The notes beneath the pieces were generated by a model. That model did no database searches. It saw only the letters and a list, made by a program, of their open reading frames with translations, and was not told the origin of the DNA. This document shows positions 46,711 to 55,403 of a stretch of DNA of 64,000 nucleotides, one piece after another (positions within the stretch are counted from its first letter, which is position 1; each line of letters starts with the position of its first letter). Location: positions 372,001 through 436,000 of the forward strand of contig JADJUF010000037.1 of NCBI GenBank assembly GCA_016717005.1. The letters are read 5' to 3'. The DNA comes from Myxococcales bacterium. GTDB lineage: Bacteria; Myxococcota_A; Polyangia; Haliangiales; Haliangiaceae. The position numbers were made by a program, and so were the translations under genes.

Positions 46711-49184
46711 GGGGTGCCTCCCGGCGTGGCGTCGGGTGCGGGGGCGTCAGGCTCGGGCGGGGGCGTCGGCGCCGGCGGCGGCTCGGCGTCCTTGGCCTCG
46801 CGGATGAGGTCGGCGAACTCGTCGCGCAGCTGCTTGATCTCGCGCTGCTTCTCGACGTTGAGGCGCGACAGGTCCTCGTCGGACTCTTCCTTCTTCGACC
46901 AGCCGACGTCGACGACGCCGACGTCGGAGCGGACCAGCACGTCGTAGAACTTGGTCTTGACGTCGAGGAACGCCTGGCCCAGGACGGTGCCGCCCAGGGC
47001 CCGCGACTCGGCCTCGTACAGCAGGAACTCGCGCCGGTACGACGCCAGCTCGGCCTTCTCGTAGGTGATCGTGTCCCGGACCTCGGTCAGCGCCGCCTCG
47101 ACGATCTGATCGATCGTGGCGTTGACCGTGTCGAGCTGGGTCATCGCCCGGTCGGCGCGGTCGATCAGCTGCCCGAGCTTGCCGCCCCGGGCCGGGTCGG
47201 CCAGGGTCAGGCGCGCGGCCGCGCGGTGCTCGTCGGCCAGCGCCGTGCGCAGCTGATCGCGCAGCGCCCGGGCCTGGAGCGAGACCGCGTCGCCGCTGCC
47301 GGCCTCGTCGCGGCCGAGCACGACCTCGCGGCGGATCGCGTCGAGCTCCTGGTGCATCTGCTGCAGCTCGAGGTTGAGCTCGACGATGATCTTCTGGGCG
47401 TCGAGGCGCTGGGTGATCCAGGCCTGCTTGGCCGCGGGCTCGGCCGGCTCCGGCGACTCCTTGACGAACTTGTCGAGCGCCACGACCGTGGCCTGGGTGG
47501 TGTCGATCGTGACCATCGCCTCGGCCGCCTGGCGGTCGACCTCGTCGAACGCCCCCTGGGCCTTCTCGACGCGGGCGCTATAGCTGACCGCGGCGTCGGG
47601 CATGGCCTTGAGCTGGGCCGACAGCGCGCGCCGGCGCTGCGTCAACGGCGCGAGCGCGGCGAGCTGGGCGCCCGAGTTGCCCTTCTCGGCCAGCGCGTGC
47701 TCGTCGTCGGCGAGGCGCTCGCGCATGGCCAGCAGGTCCTCGAGCAGCTCGGTCGAGCGCGACCGCTTGGTCGCCAGCGACGGGAAGATGTTGACCCGGT
47801 TGGACGACGCCATGACCGCGTCGAGGCGCTCGATCGTGCGCTCGGCCTCGCGGATCTCGCTGGCGATGTCGCCGAGATCGGTCTCGACCACCATGACCCG
47901 GTTGACGTTGGGCTCGTCGCGGATCCAGGCGGCGGCGATCTCCGGCATCGTCGAGTTGGTCTGGAACGTCTCGGACGCGCGCCCGGTGATCTGCGCGAGG
48001 AACGCCTGGGGCTCCTCGTTCTCGGCGATGATCTTCGCGAGCTGGTCGTGGGGCTCGGCGTAGACGCCGTGGATGTCGTTGAACAAGGTCGTGGCCTTGG
48101 CGTACTCCTCGGTGCCGCTGGAGCTGCCGGTGTCGAGGCCGGCCATGACCTTCTCGTGGATGGCCTGGGCCTTGCGCACGCGCAGGTTGCCCTCGAGGAT
48201 CCGCACCGTCGGCAGGCGCTGCGACGTCGGGTCGGCCAGCGCCAGGAGCTCGAGCGCGCGCAGCGCCTTGTCGTACTGCTGCGACTTCACGTAGACCCAC
48301 GCGACCTCGTAGAGCGCGTCGGGGAACAGGTCGCTCTTGCGGTCGAGCAGCAGGTAGCTGTCGATGGCCTTGGTCGGCTGATCGCGCTCGTAGTACAGGC
48401 GGCCGAGCGCGAGCTGCGCCAGCTCCTTGACCCGAGCGTCGTCGTCGGTCCGCGGCTCGCGATCGAGCAGCGCGGCCATGGCCTGGGTGGCCTTGCAGAG
48501 CTCCTTGAGCGCGACGTAGGTGCTGCCGAGGTAGTACTGGCTCTGGAAGCCGTACTCGGAGGCGGCCGGCACCTGCGCGAACCAGGTCTCGGCGTCGGCG
48601 AAGTCGCCCTTGGCGAAGGCGTACTTGCCGCGCACGTACGGCACCGACGGCCGGCGCTTGTCGCCGGGCACGCGGTCGAGATCGGCCAGCCAGCCGTCGA
48701 CACCGTCAGGGTCACCGAGGATCAGCGACAGCTCGATCAGCCGCTCGAGCGACTGCTGGTAGTACTTGCTCGTCGCCTGCTCCTTGACGAGCTGGCTGAA
48801 GTACGTGCGCGCGGCGACGCGGTCCTTCTTCTGGAACAGCGACTCGGCCAGGTAGTAGAGCGCGGTGTCGTGGTCGCGGCCGCGGGTGGTGCCGGCGGTC
48901 GTGCCCTGGGCGACGTAGTCGTAGAGCAGGAGCGCGGCGTTGTCGAAGTTGCCGACGCCGAACGCGACCTGGGCGTCGATCAAGCGGCGCGCCATGACGT
49001 CGGCCTTGCGCGGCTGGCTGGTGGGCTTCTGGATGCCCGACCCGAGATCGCGCGCCTCGCCCTCGACGGTCACCAGCTGCTTGCCGATGTCGTCGAGCAC
49101 GTCCGCGCCGACCGGGCCGGCGAACGCACCGGCCCCGCATGTCCAGAGCACCGCGGCGAGCGCGGTGCGCGAGCGACCGCGCAT
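46707..49184 (-). CDS. Exported TPR and coiled-coil protein of the Glt-like operon
   Basis: 825 residues from ATG 49184. Signal peptide RTALAAVLWTCGAGAFAGPVGA. The first half has tetratricopeptide-like repeats (NFDNAALLLYDYVAQG, TALYYLAESLFQKKDRVAARTYFSQLV, LAQLALGRLYYERDQPTKAIDSYLLLD). The second half is long coiled coil (ETDLGDIASEIREAERTIERLDAVM, TQRRRALSAQLKAM, ELNLELQQMHQELDAIRREVVLGRDEAG) ending with a Pro/Glu tail. It resembles a periplasmic scaffold. No certain Myxococcus counterpart is named, but the position directly before the GltD-like gene and the same build suggest a complex subunit. Confidence 0.72.
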   Translation of the reverse strand: MRGRSRTALAAVLWTCGAGAFAGPVGADVLDDIGKQLVTVEGEARDLGSGIQKPTSQPRKADVMARRLIDAQVAFGVGNFDNAALLLYDYVAQGTTAGTTRGRDHDTALYYLAESLFQKKDRVAARTYFSQLVKEQATSKYYQQSLERLIELSLILGDPDGVDGWLADLDRVPGDKRRPSVPYVRGKYAFAKGDFADAETWFAQVPAASEYGFQSQYYLGSTYVALKELCKATQAMAALLDREPRTDDDARVKELAQLALGRLYYERDQPTKAIDSYLLLDRKSDLFPDALYEVAWVYVKSQQYDKALRALELLALADPTSQRLPTVRILEGNLRVRKAQAIHEKVMAGLDTGSSSGTEEYAKATTLFNDIHGVYAEPHDQLAKIIAENEEPQAFLAQITGRASETFQTNSTMPEIAAAWIRDEPNVNRVMVVETDLGDIASEIREAERTIERLDAVMASSNRVNIFPSLATKRSRSTELLEDLLAMRERLADDEHALAEKGNSGAQLAALAPLTQRRRALSAQLKAMPDAAVSYSARVEKAQGAFDEVDRQAAEAMVTIDTTQATVVALDKFVKESPEPAEPAAKQAWITQRLDAQKIIVELNLELQQMHQELDAIRREVVLGRDEAGSGDAVSLQARALRDQLRTALADEHRAAARLTLADPARGGKLGQLIDRADRAMTQLDTVNATIDQIVEAALTEVRDTITYEKAELASYRREFLLYEAESRALGGTVLGQAFLDVKTKFYDVLVRSDVGVVDVGWSKKEESDEDLSRLNVEKQREIKQLRDEFADLIREAKDAEPPPAPTPPPEPDAPAPDATPGGTP

Positions 49185-49186
49185 GG

Positions 49187-50047
49187 TTACTTCTCCCCGG
49201 TCCCGGCCGTCACCTTGAAGTCGATCGCCGGGCGCTTCTCGAGCGGCGTCGTGCGGCCACCCTTCTCGAAGCCCGAGGCCTCGATGCGCGTGGCCTTGCC
49301 CTCGGCGGCGGTGAACGTGTGGCTGGCGCGGACGGTGAACGTGTACTTGGTGAGGTACTTGAACACGCCGTAGCCGTGGCCGCGGTAGACCGCGAGCGCG
49401 CTGATCGAGTGGCTGCCGGGCGAGATCGGCCCGGTCAGGATGTCGAACGACTTGGTCTTGTACAGGTTCGGGCTGGTCTCCTCGGCGCGCGCGAACACCT
49501 GGGTGCCGTCGAGCGCGTAGACCAGGCGGATCAGGCGGAACGAGCTGCCCATCTTGTTGTCGTGGACCAGCGTCGCCTGCGCGCCGACGCCGCCGCCGAT
49601 GACCGCCTCCTTGAGCTGGGTCGTGCGCGCCTTGGCGCGCCACGCCCGCTCCTTGAGCGCCTGCACCCGCTGCTCGAGGCGGCGGAGGCGCAGGTTGACC
49701 GGCATCGACTCCGGGTCGACGGTGTCGGCGGTCGCGGTCTGGTTGGGATCGGTCGGGTCGGTGGGCCCGGTCGTCGGCGTGCCCGGCAGCGGCGCGCCCG
49801 TGGTCGGCGTGCCGGTCGTCGGCGTCGGCGTGCCGGTCGTCGGCGTCGGCGTGCCGGTCGTCGGCGTCGGCGTGCCCGTGGTCGGCGTGCCCGTCGTCGG
49901 CGTCGGCGTGCCCGTCGTCGGCGTCGGCGTGCCCGTCGTCGGCGTGGTGCCCGGCTGGGCCGCCACGACACCGCTGGCGAGCGCCAGCGCGAGGACAGTG
50001 ACGGTGGTGCGGTCGAGACCGCGGCGGATAGACGGGTGTTGACGCAT
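49187..50047 (-). CDS. Exported protein with PTTGT repeats, first gene of Glt-like operon
   Basis: 286 residues from ATG 50047, preceded by CGGAG. Signal peptide TTVTVLALALASGVVAAQ, then about 75 residues of TPTTGTP repeats encoded by an 18/27-bp tandem DNA repeat (about 49780-49945), a short coiled coil (LRLRRLEQRVQALKERAW) and a ~150-residue beta domain (FRLIRLVYALDGTQVFARAEE, GPISPGSHSISALAVYRGHGYGVFKYL, FTVRASHTFTAAEGKATRIEASGFEKGG). The beta domain looks like a carbohydrate- or peptidoglycan-facing module, family not recognised. The stop is 2 bp before the next start. Confidence 0.68.
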   Translation of the reverse strand: MRQHPSIRRGLDRTTVTVLALALASGVVAAQPGTTPTTGTPTPTTGTPTPTTGTPTTGTPTPTTGTPTPTTGTPTPTTGTPTTGAPLPGTPTTGPTDPTDPNQTATADTVDPESMPVNLRLRRLEQRVQALKERAWRAKARTTQLKEAVIGGGVGAQATLVHDNKMGSSFRLIRLVYALDGTQVFARAEETSPNLYKTKSFDILTGPISPGSHSISALAVYRGHGYGVFKYLTKYTFTVRASHTFTAAEGKATRIEASGFEKGGRTTPLEKRPAIDFKVTAGTGEK

Positions 50048-50119
50048 GGGGCTCCGCACCGGCGAACCGGTCCACGATGGCCGAGGGACGGCTCGGCCAA
50101 TCTCTAGTGGAATGGAGTA

Positions 50120-50148
50120 GTTGTAACACCCGCCCGGGGATGGATCAA
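50120..50148 (-). promoter_or_regulatory. Sigma-70-type promoter of the Glt-like operon
   Basis: On the minus strand TTGATC (50148-50143) is 17 bp from TACAAC (50125-50120), a good match to the housekeeping consensus. Transcription would start near 50112, giving a ~65-nt leader with a CGGAG ribosome binding site before ATG 50047. This contrasts with the leaderless genes elsewhere in the window. Confidence 0.55.
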
Positions 50149-50298
50149 ACCCGCTCGCCCCTGGTCTTGACCGCCGTCACGATCTTGCAGAAACCTGAAA
50201 TCAGGGGTGAATTTTGCCACCGGCGGCGGATGGGGTCGCGCCTACCCCGCGCCTCTCCGATCGCGTTGCCCAGCCAGCGGCCAGGAACGAGGCGCCGG

Positions 50299-50465
50299 TC
50301 ACACGCAATAGACCGTGACCTGATGTGCGTGGCTGAGCACGCTGGAGGTCACGGTGACTGGATCGTCGCCCGCCAGCGTCGTGAGGTGCGCGGCGGTGCC
50401 AGCCCCGCGACCGCGACCGCGCGCCCGATGGGCCGGAAGAACTCGGCGCGGGTCACGGGCGGCAT
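50299..50465 (-). pseudogene. Possible small protein gene with 1-nt deletion
   Basis: ATG 50465 opens MPPVTRAEFFRPIGRAVAVAG. Restoring one G in the run at 50403-50406 joins it to GTAAHLTTLAGDDPVTVTSS, then VLSHAHQVTVYCV and a stop at 50299, a ~55-residue product. Without the base the frame ends early with no sensible sequence. It lies 49 bp past obgE on the same strand. No family recognised. Between it and the promoter at 50120-50148 nothing else is seen. Confidence 0.35.
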
Positions 50466-50514
50466 GCGCGCAGGATGACCGCGCGCGGGCGCTGGCCGGC
50501 GCCGCCGTCAGCCC

Positions 50515-51528
50515 TCACGCCGGGCGCGGGTGGCTCAGGCGCCACAGCGCCTCGAGCACCGCGTCGACGCCGTCGCCGGTCGCGGCCGACATCGTGTGCA
50601 GCGTGACGCCGCGGGCCGCGAACTGCGCGACCAGCTCGTCGACCGAGCCGTGGGTGGTGCCGGCGTCGAGCTTGTTGAGCACGACCAGCTGGGGCGTGCG
50701 CACCAGGTCGGGCGCGTACCGGGCCAGCTCGCCGTTGATGACGTCGAAGTCCTTGACCGGATCGCGGTCGGGGCCGGTCGTGAAGGTGTCGTCGATGATG
50801 TGCAGGAGCGCGCGGCAGCGCTCGACGTGGCGCAGGAACTGGTGGCCGAGCCCGGCGCCCTCGGCCGCGCCCTCGATCAGGCCCGGGATGTCGGCGATGA
50901 CCATCGTCCGCTCGTCGGACAGCCGCACGACCCCGAGGTTCGGCACCAGCGTCGTGAACGGATAGTCGGCGACCTTGGGCCGCGCCCGCGACACCCGCGA
51001 GATGAACGTCGACTTGCCGACGTTGGGGTAGCCGAGCAGCCCGACGTCGGCCAGGAGCTTGAGCTCGAGCCGGAGCGCGCGCTCCTCGCCGACGCCGCCG
51101 GGCTCGCACGTGCGCGGCGCCTGGTTCCACGGGGTCTTGAAGTGGATGTTGCCGCGCCCGCCCTTGCCGCCCTGGGCGATGACGGCGGTGGCGCCGTCGA
51201 CCGCGAGGTCGGCCAGCAGATCGCTTGTGGCGGCGTCGTAGATCATCGTGCCGACCGGGACCCGGAGCACCAGGTCGGGCGACGCGGCGCCGTACTGATC
51301 CTTGGAGCGACCGTGCTCGCCGTTGCCGCCCTTGTAGTGGCGGCGGTAGCGGAAGTCGAGCAGGGTGTTGAGCTGGACGTCGGCCCGGAACACGACGCTG
51401 CCGCCGTCGCCGCCGTCGCCGCCCGACGGCCCGCCCAGCGGCACGTTGTCCTCGCGCCGGAACGCCGCGGAGCCGTTGCCGCCATCGCCGGCCTTGACCT
51501 GGATCGTGGCCTCGTCGATGAACTGCAT
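50515..51528 (-). CDS. obgE: Obg family GTPase CgtA/ObgE
   Basis: Essential GTPase for 50S ribosome assembly and stress control. The 337 residues show the glycine-rich Obg domain (VKAGDGGNGSAAFRREDNVPLGGPSGGDGG, VIAQGGKGGRGN), then the G domain: GYPNVGKSTFISR (P-loop), DYPFTTLVPNLGVV (switch I), ADIPGLIEGAAEGAGLGHQFLRH (switch II), LNKLD and MSAATGDGV. Length equals the core family without the variable C-terminal TGS-like domain. It usually follows rplU-rpmA; those genes are not adjacent here. Divergent from the ABC exporter genes. Confidence 0.97.
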   Translation of the reverse strand: MQFIDEATIQVKAGDGGNGSAAFRREDNVPLGGPSGGDGGDGGSVVFRADVQLNTLLDFRYRRHYKGGNGEHGRSKDQYGAASPDLVLRVPVGTMIYDAATSDLLADLAVDGATAVIAQGGKGGRGNIHFKTPWNQAPRTCEPGGVGEERALRLELKLLADVGLLGYPNVGKSTFISRVSRARPKVADYPFTTLVPNLGVVRLSDERTMVIADIPGLIEGAAEGAGLGHQFLRHVERCRALLHIIDDTFTTGPDRDPVKDFDVINGELARYAPDLVRTPQLVVLNKLDAGTTHGSVDELVAQFAARGVTLHTMSAATGDGVDAVLEALWRLSHPRPA

Positions 51529-51570
51529 GGCGGTCGAGACATAGGGCCAGCGTCGGGCCGGGTCAAGCTG

Positions 51571-51576
51571 TATGGT
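51571..51576 (+). promoter_or_regulatory. -10 box TATGGT, leaderless-type promoter
   Basis: TATGGT ends 7 nt before ATG 51584 and favours that start over the GTG-like frame start at 51572. Confidence 0.5.
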
Positions 51577-51583
51577 CACGCCG

Positions 51584-52675
51584 ATGCGCGCGCCGTCGCC
51601 GACCGCCGGGGCCTGGGTCCACGCCGCCCGGGTGTGGGCGGGCGCGCTCGGTCGCGCCGGGTTCCGGCGGGCGCTGCCGGCGTGGCTGGGCGTGGCGATC
51701 GTCGGGGGCGCGGTGTTCGGCGGCAACGGCCTGGGCCCGCGCGACGTCGCGGCGCTGGCGGTGGGCGCGCCGCGGCTGGTGCTGGTGGTGGCGCTGGCGT
51801 GGCTGGTGCTCCTGACGCCGGCGGTGCGGGCCGCGGTCGCGGCGCCAGGCCTCGACCTCCTGCGCAGCTTGCCCGGGGCGCCGGGCCTCGAGGCGATGAC
51901 GCGGGTGCTGGTGGCCCTGGGGGTGCACGCGCCCTGGGCCGCGATCGCGATCCCGGCGGGCGGCGCGGTCGGGGCCCTGTCGTGGCTGGCGATGGCGACC
52001 ACGTCGCTGGCGGTGACCGCGGCGGCCCAGCGCTGGGTCCGGGCGCCCGGGCGGCCGCGCTGGCGGGCCCCGGTGCCGGCGTTGATCGGCGTCCACCTCC
52101 GGGCGATCGTCCGGCGCCGCGGCGGCAGCCTCGGCTTCGCCGCCGGCCTGGCCTTGCTGGCGGGCGCGCTGGGCGCGGCGATGGTGCACAGCGCGCAGGT
52201 CGGAGCCGGCGCGTCGGCGGCCCTGGTCGGGGCCTGCGGCGCGGTCGCGATCGCGTGCGGCCTGGCGGCGATCGCGACCGTCGTCGTCGAGGATCGCCGC
52301 GCCCTGACCCCGTGGCTGGCGGCGGCCTCCGCCGGCGCGGCGGTCCCGATCGCCGCGGTCGTGGTGCTCGCCAGCGTCGGCACCAGCCTGGGCGCGCTGA
52401 CCGGCGCCACCGCGATCGCGCTGGGCGCCCCGTCGGCCGCGCACGTCGGCGCGATCGTCGCGATCGCCGCGGCGGTCGGCCTGGGCCTGGGCCTGGCGAT
52501 GACCGCGGTCGCCGGGCGCGCGGCGACGACGCCCAACCCCGGCCAGGCGATCGCGGCCGGCGCCGCCGGGCTCGCGCTGGCGTCGGTGATCGCGATCGGG
52601 GTGCTGGCGCTGACCGGCGTCGCGGCGATCGTCGGCGTCGGCGCCGGCCTGGCCGCGGGAGCGCCGCGCCGATGA
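51584..52675 (+). CDS. Multi-spanning membrane protein, ABC exporter permease
   Basis: 363 residues with about eight hydrophobic segments (LPAWLGVAIVGGAVFGG, LVLVVALAWLVLLTPAV, AAIAIPAGGAVGALSWLAMA, LGFAAGLALLAGALGAAM, and more to the C-terminus). The sequence is Ala/Gly/Val-rich and lacks a conserved signature, as usual for ABC-2-like permeases. The assignment rests on the ATG overlap with the ABC ATPase gene (ATGA, 4 bp), which makes an ATPase-permease pair certain in arrangement. Substrate unknown. Divergent from obgE with a 55-bp gap. Confidence 0.72.
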   Translation: MRAPSPTAGAWVHAARVWAGALGRAGFRRALPAWLGVAIVGGAVFGGNGLGPRDVAALAVGAPRLVLVVALAWLVLLTPAVRAAVAAPGLDLLRSLPGAPGLEAMTRVLVALGVHAPWAAIAIPAGGAVGALSWLAMATTSLAVTAAAQRWVRAPGRPRWRAPVPALIGVHLRAIVRRRGGSLGFAAGLALLAGALGAAMVHSAQVGAGASAALVGACGAVAIACGLAAIATVVVEDRRALTPWLAAASAGAAVPIAAVVVLASVGTSLGALTGATAIALGAPSAAHVGAIVAIAAAVGLGLGLAMTAVAGRAATTPNPGQAIAAGAAGLALASVIAIGVLALTGVAAIVGVGAGLAAGAPRR

Positions 52676-53289
52676 CCCCGGCGATCGAGGTGCGCGGGCT
52701 CGGCAAGCGCCGCGGCGCGCGCTGGGTCGTCGACGAGGTGTCGTTCGCGATCGCGCCGGGCGAGATCGTCGCGCTGATCGGCGGCAACGGCGCCGGCAAG
52801 AGCACGACCCTGGCGATGATCGCCGGCGCGCTCGCGGTCGATCGCGGCTGGGTCGCGATCGCCGGCGCCACCTCGGGCGCGCGCCGCCGGGTCGGCTATG
52901 TCCCCGAGGGCGCCGACCCGCCCGGCCACCTGACCGCGGCCGAGCTGTGGGCGCTGGTCGGCGGGCTGCGCGGCGGCGCCACGCTGGCGCCCGAGGTCCA
53001 CGCCGCGCTGGCGCTCGACGCGGTCGCCGACCGACCGTTCGCGAAGATGTCCCTGGGCCAGCGCCGCCGCGCGTGCCTGGCCGCGGCGCTGATCGGCGCG
53101 CCGCCGGCGCTGATCCTCGACGAGCCCGACAACGGCCTCGACGCGACCGCGCTGACCGCGATGGCGGCGCTGCTCACCGCCGCCGCCGCCGCCGGGGCCG
53201 GCGTCGTGATCGCGACCCACGATCCCGCGGTGCACACCGGCCTCGCGGCGCGGACGCTGACGCTGGTCGACGGCCGCCTGGCGACGTAG
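52672..53289 (+). CDS. ABC transporter ATPase
   Basis: 205 residues, cytoplasmic ATPase of the adjacent permease. Walker A is IGGNGAGKSTTLAMIAG, the signature is MSLGQRRRACLAAAL (LSGGQ reads MSLGQ), Walker B is ALILDEPDNGLD, and the His switch is VVIATHD. The size equals the short CcmA-like exporter ATPases. The final codons (LVDGRLAT) are copied 2.2 kb downstream at 55404-55443 in a 40-bp direct repeat. A Cys-rich gene remnant follows in the same frame right after the stop. Confidence 0.92.
   Translation: MTPAIEVRGLGKRRGARWVVDEVSFAIAPGEIVALIGGNGAGKSTTLAMIAGALAVDRGWVAIAGATSGARRRVGYVPEGADPPGHLTAAELWALVGGLRGGATLAPEVHAALALDAVADRPFAKMSLGQRRRACLAAALIGAPPALILDEPDNGLDATALTAMAALLTAAAAAGAGVVIATHDPAVHTGLAARTLTLVDGRLAT
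53248..53287. repeat. 40-bp direct repeat, copy 1 (partner 55404-55443)
   Basis: The end of the ABC ATPase gene, matching 55404-55443 with two mismatches in 40 bp. The pair flanks a 2.1-kb segment with a Cys-rich remnant, terC and a zinc-ribbon gene. Confidence 0.8.
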
Positions 53290-53600
53290 CCGGCGCGCGC
53301 AGGCAGCACCTCGGGCAACGCCTGCGGCGCCAACGCCGGCTGCTGCTCGCACTACTGCGACGGCGGGGTCTGCAACGACGCGCCGTCGCACTGCACCCAG
53401 ATCGGTGACACCTGCCAGTTCGGCAGCGAGTGCTGCAGCGGCCTGTGCAACGTGGCCGCCGGCGCGACCCTCGGCGTGTGCGCCGTGGTCCCGGCCGGCG
53501 GCGCGACCGGCTGCACCAGCGCCGGCGAGGTGTGCGGCGCCGGCGCCGACGACATGGGCGGCGCGCTGCCGGGATCGGATCGCGGTTGGTGCCCTGGCGG
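53290..53600 (+). pseudogene. Cys-rich knottin-like gene fragment without start
   Basis: In the same frame as the ABC ATPase and directly after its TAG the sequence reads GNACGANAGCCSHYCDGGVC, TCQFGSECCSGLCNVAAG, GVCAVVPAGGATGCTSAGEVC. This is the spaced double-Cys pattern (CC-x2-YC, CC-x2-LC) of secreted myxobacterial Cys-rich repeat proteins. No start codon or signal peptide precedes it, so it is the tail or middle of a larger gene cut off by a rearrangement. It loses protein character near 53600, before the terC 3' end. Confidence 0.65.
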
Positions 53601-53671
53601 CCCGCCATCCGCCACCCGGCGGCTGCGATGGCGGCGGACGCCCGGCCGCGCGACCGACGACGTCGGTCGGG

Positions 53672-54772
53672 TCAGCTCACCGGCGTGGCGGGCTCGCGCC
53701 GCCCGGCCGCGACCGACGCGAGCACGCCGGTGGCGATGATGCCGGCGACCACGCCGAGGACGTAGAAGTTGAAGTGGTCACCCATCCAGGACTTGAGCCA
53801 GCTGTGGGTCATCATCTTGACGCCGATCACCATCAGCACGACCGACAGCGCGACCTTGAGGTAGCGGAACGTGTCGATCATCCCGGCCAGCGCGAAGTAC
53901 AGGCTGCGCAGGCCGAGGATGGCGAAGATGTTGCTGGTGAAGACCAGGAACGGGTCGGTGGTGATCGCGAAGATCGCCGGGATCGAGTCGACCGCGAAGA
54001 TGAGGTCGGTCAGCTCGACCAGGAGCAGGGCCAGGAACAGCGGCGTCGCCAGCAGCGCGCCGCGCCTGGCGAGGTCGACCACGCGGTCGACCTCGGGCGC
54101 GCCGCCAGCGACCGCCGGGGCGTGGGCGGCCGGCGTGCCGGCCCGGACGAAGAACCGCTCGCCGTGGTAGCGGTCGGTCACCGGGATCAGGCGCCGGACC
54201 AGCCGCACCACCAGGTTGTCGTTGAGGTCGGTCGCGCCGCCGCGCATCAGCAACATCTTCAGCCCGGTGATGATCAGGAACGCGCCGAAGACGTAGATGA
54301 TCCAGGTGAAGCGCGTGATCAGCGCAGCCCCGACCGCGATCATCACGCCGCGCATGAGCAGCGCGCCGACGATGCCCCAGAACAGCACCCGGTGCTGGTA
54401 GATCGGGGGCACGGCGAAGAATCCGAAGATCATCGCGATCACGAAGATGTTGTCGACCGCCAGCGACTTCTCGACCAGGAACCCGGTCAGGTACTTGATC
54501 GCCGCGCTGCCACCGTCGTTGTAGATCGGGGTGCCGTCCGCGGCCACCGCCGGGGTGGCCATGGTGTCGACGGTGGTGCCCAGCCCCAGCCAGCCGTGCT
54601 CATAGCCGACGTAGATGAACCCGGTGAACGCCAGGCCCAGGCTGATCCAGCTCCCTGACCAGGTCAGGGCTTCCCGCATCTTCACGACGTGGGCCTGGCG
54701 GTGGAACACCCCGAGGTCGAGCACCAGCAGGGCGAGGATGAACGCGACGAAGCCACCGTAGAGCCATTCCAT
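53672..54772 (-). CDS. TerC family membrane protein (Alx-like)
   Basis: 366 residues in the inner membrane with about nine TM segments. Family motifs are FILALLVLDLGVFHR near the N-terminus, LVEKSLAVDNIFVIAMIF (the conserved E...D...N/F helix), LLLVELTDLIFAVDSIPAIFAITTDPFLVFTSNIFAILGLRSLYF and a C-terminal MVIGVKMM. TerC/Alx proteins export Mn2+ or assist metallation of exoenzymes. A hydrophilic loop near residues 200-240 is longer than in Alx. GGAGATCGCC precedes ATG 54772. A manganese riboswitch of the yybP-ykoY type was looked for upstream and not seen. Confidence 0.93.
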   Translation of the reverse strand: MEWLYGGFVAFILALLVLDLGVFHRQAHVVKMREALTWSGSWISLGLAFTGFIYVGYEHGWLGLGTTVDTMATPAVAADGTPIYNDGGSAAIKYLTGFLVEKSLAVDNIFVIAMIFGFFAVPPIYQHRVLFWGIVGALLMRGVMIAVGAALITRFTWIIYVFGAFLIITGLKMLLMRGGATDLNDNLVVRLVRRLIPVTDRYHGERFFVRAGTPAAHAPAVAGGAPEVDRVVDLARRGALLATPLFLALLLVELTDLIFAVDSIPAIFAITTDPFLVFTSNIFAILGLRSLYFALAGMIDTFRYLKVALSVVLMVIGVKMMTHSWLKSWMGDHFNFYVLGVVAGIIATGVLASVAAGRREPATPVS

Positions 54773-54803
54773 GGCGATCTCCAGAAGAGGGGAAGCGCCC
54801 GTT

Positions 54804-54961
54804 CGTCAGGCGCCTCGGTCGCTCAGATTCAGAATCAGAGCTGTAACTTTTTCGGTCGATCACCGAGCCGCGCGCCGGGAGTCTCGCGTCTTGGGTGGGG
54901 GCTCTGTCGGGGCTTGCCCCCGACGGGGGAGGGCCCGGCGTCAGGCGCCTCGGTCGCTCAG
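54804..54961. repeat. 23-bp direct repeat flanking the zinc-ribbon stop
   Basis: CGTCAGGCGCCTCGGTCGCTC plus AG occurs at 54804-54826 and 54939-54961. The second copy includes the stop codon (TCA 54958-54960 on plus) of the minus-strand gene. Confidence 0.75.
54906..54924 (-). terminator. 7-bp GC hairpin downstream of zinc-ribbon gene
   Basis: GTCGGGG (54906-54912) pairs with CCCCGAC (54918-54924) over a 5-nt loop. No T-tract follows in either direction, so it is a weak terminator or a structural element in the leader of terC. Confidence 0.4.
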
Positions 54962-55257
54962 TCGAAGATGTCCCACCACGACCGCCTGCGGCCGCCGTGG
55001 CGGCTGCGGTCGTCGTCGTCGTCGTCGTCGCGGCGGCGGCGATCGTCATCGTCGCGCGGGCCCGGGCCGGCCGCGGGCCGGGGCGGGGCGCCTCGAGCCT
55101 CGCGGGGCGTCGCCTCGGCGTCGCGGGCGCGGCCGATCAGCTTCTCCAGCTCGCCGCGATCGAGCCAGATGCCGCGACAGCGTTCGCAGCGGTCGATGGT
55201 GACGCCGTCGCGGTCCAGCTCGAGCAGGGACGAATCGTTGCAGCGGGGACAGTTCAT
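54958..55257 (-). CDS. TFIIB-type zinc-ribbon protein
   Basis: 99 residues. An N-terminal zinc ribbon (MNCPRCND, then DRCERCRGIWLDRGELEKLI) has the four Cys and the GIWLD..EL motif of the zf-TFIIB family. The second half is a low-complexity acidic/basic tail (Asp/Arg runs) ending RRSWWDIFD. Family members are small cytoplasmic proteins of unknown role, often near chaperone or membrane genes. Same strand as terC, 185 bp upstream of it. The stop lies inside a 23-bp direct repeat. Confidence 0.85.
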   Translation of the reverse strand: MNCPRCNDSSLLELDRDGVTIDRCERCRGIWLDRGELEKLIGRARDAEATPREARGAPPRPAAGPGPRDDDDRRRRDDDDDDDRSRHGGRRRSWWDIFD

Positions 55258-55403
55258 GGGCTTCTCCGGGTGGGCGGGCGCGACCGCCGGGTGGCGCGCG
55301 GGGCGTGGGCCGTGGTGTTCATGGCCTCAACGTGGGGCCGCGGCGGGCTCGCGTCGAATCGAAAGTTTCCGTCGTAATGTTAGACAAAAGCGACATAAGG
55401 TCA

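Noticed and set aside
43237..46947. A 1236-codon plus-strand open frame opposite the GltD-like gene
   Set aside because: Composition (Leu/Gly/Val/Arg/His/Asp) is that of an antisense shadow of a TPR gene; the minus-strand gene has a signal peptide, repeats and coupled neighbours.
54773..54957. yybP-ykoY manganese riboswitch in front of terC
   Set aside because: The conserved loop sequences of the class were not found; only a GC hairpin and a 23-bp direct repeat are present.
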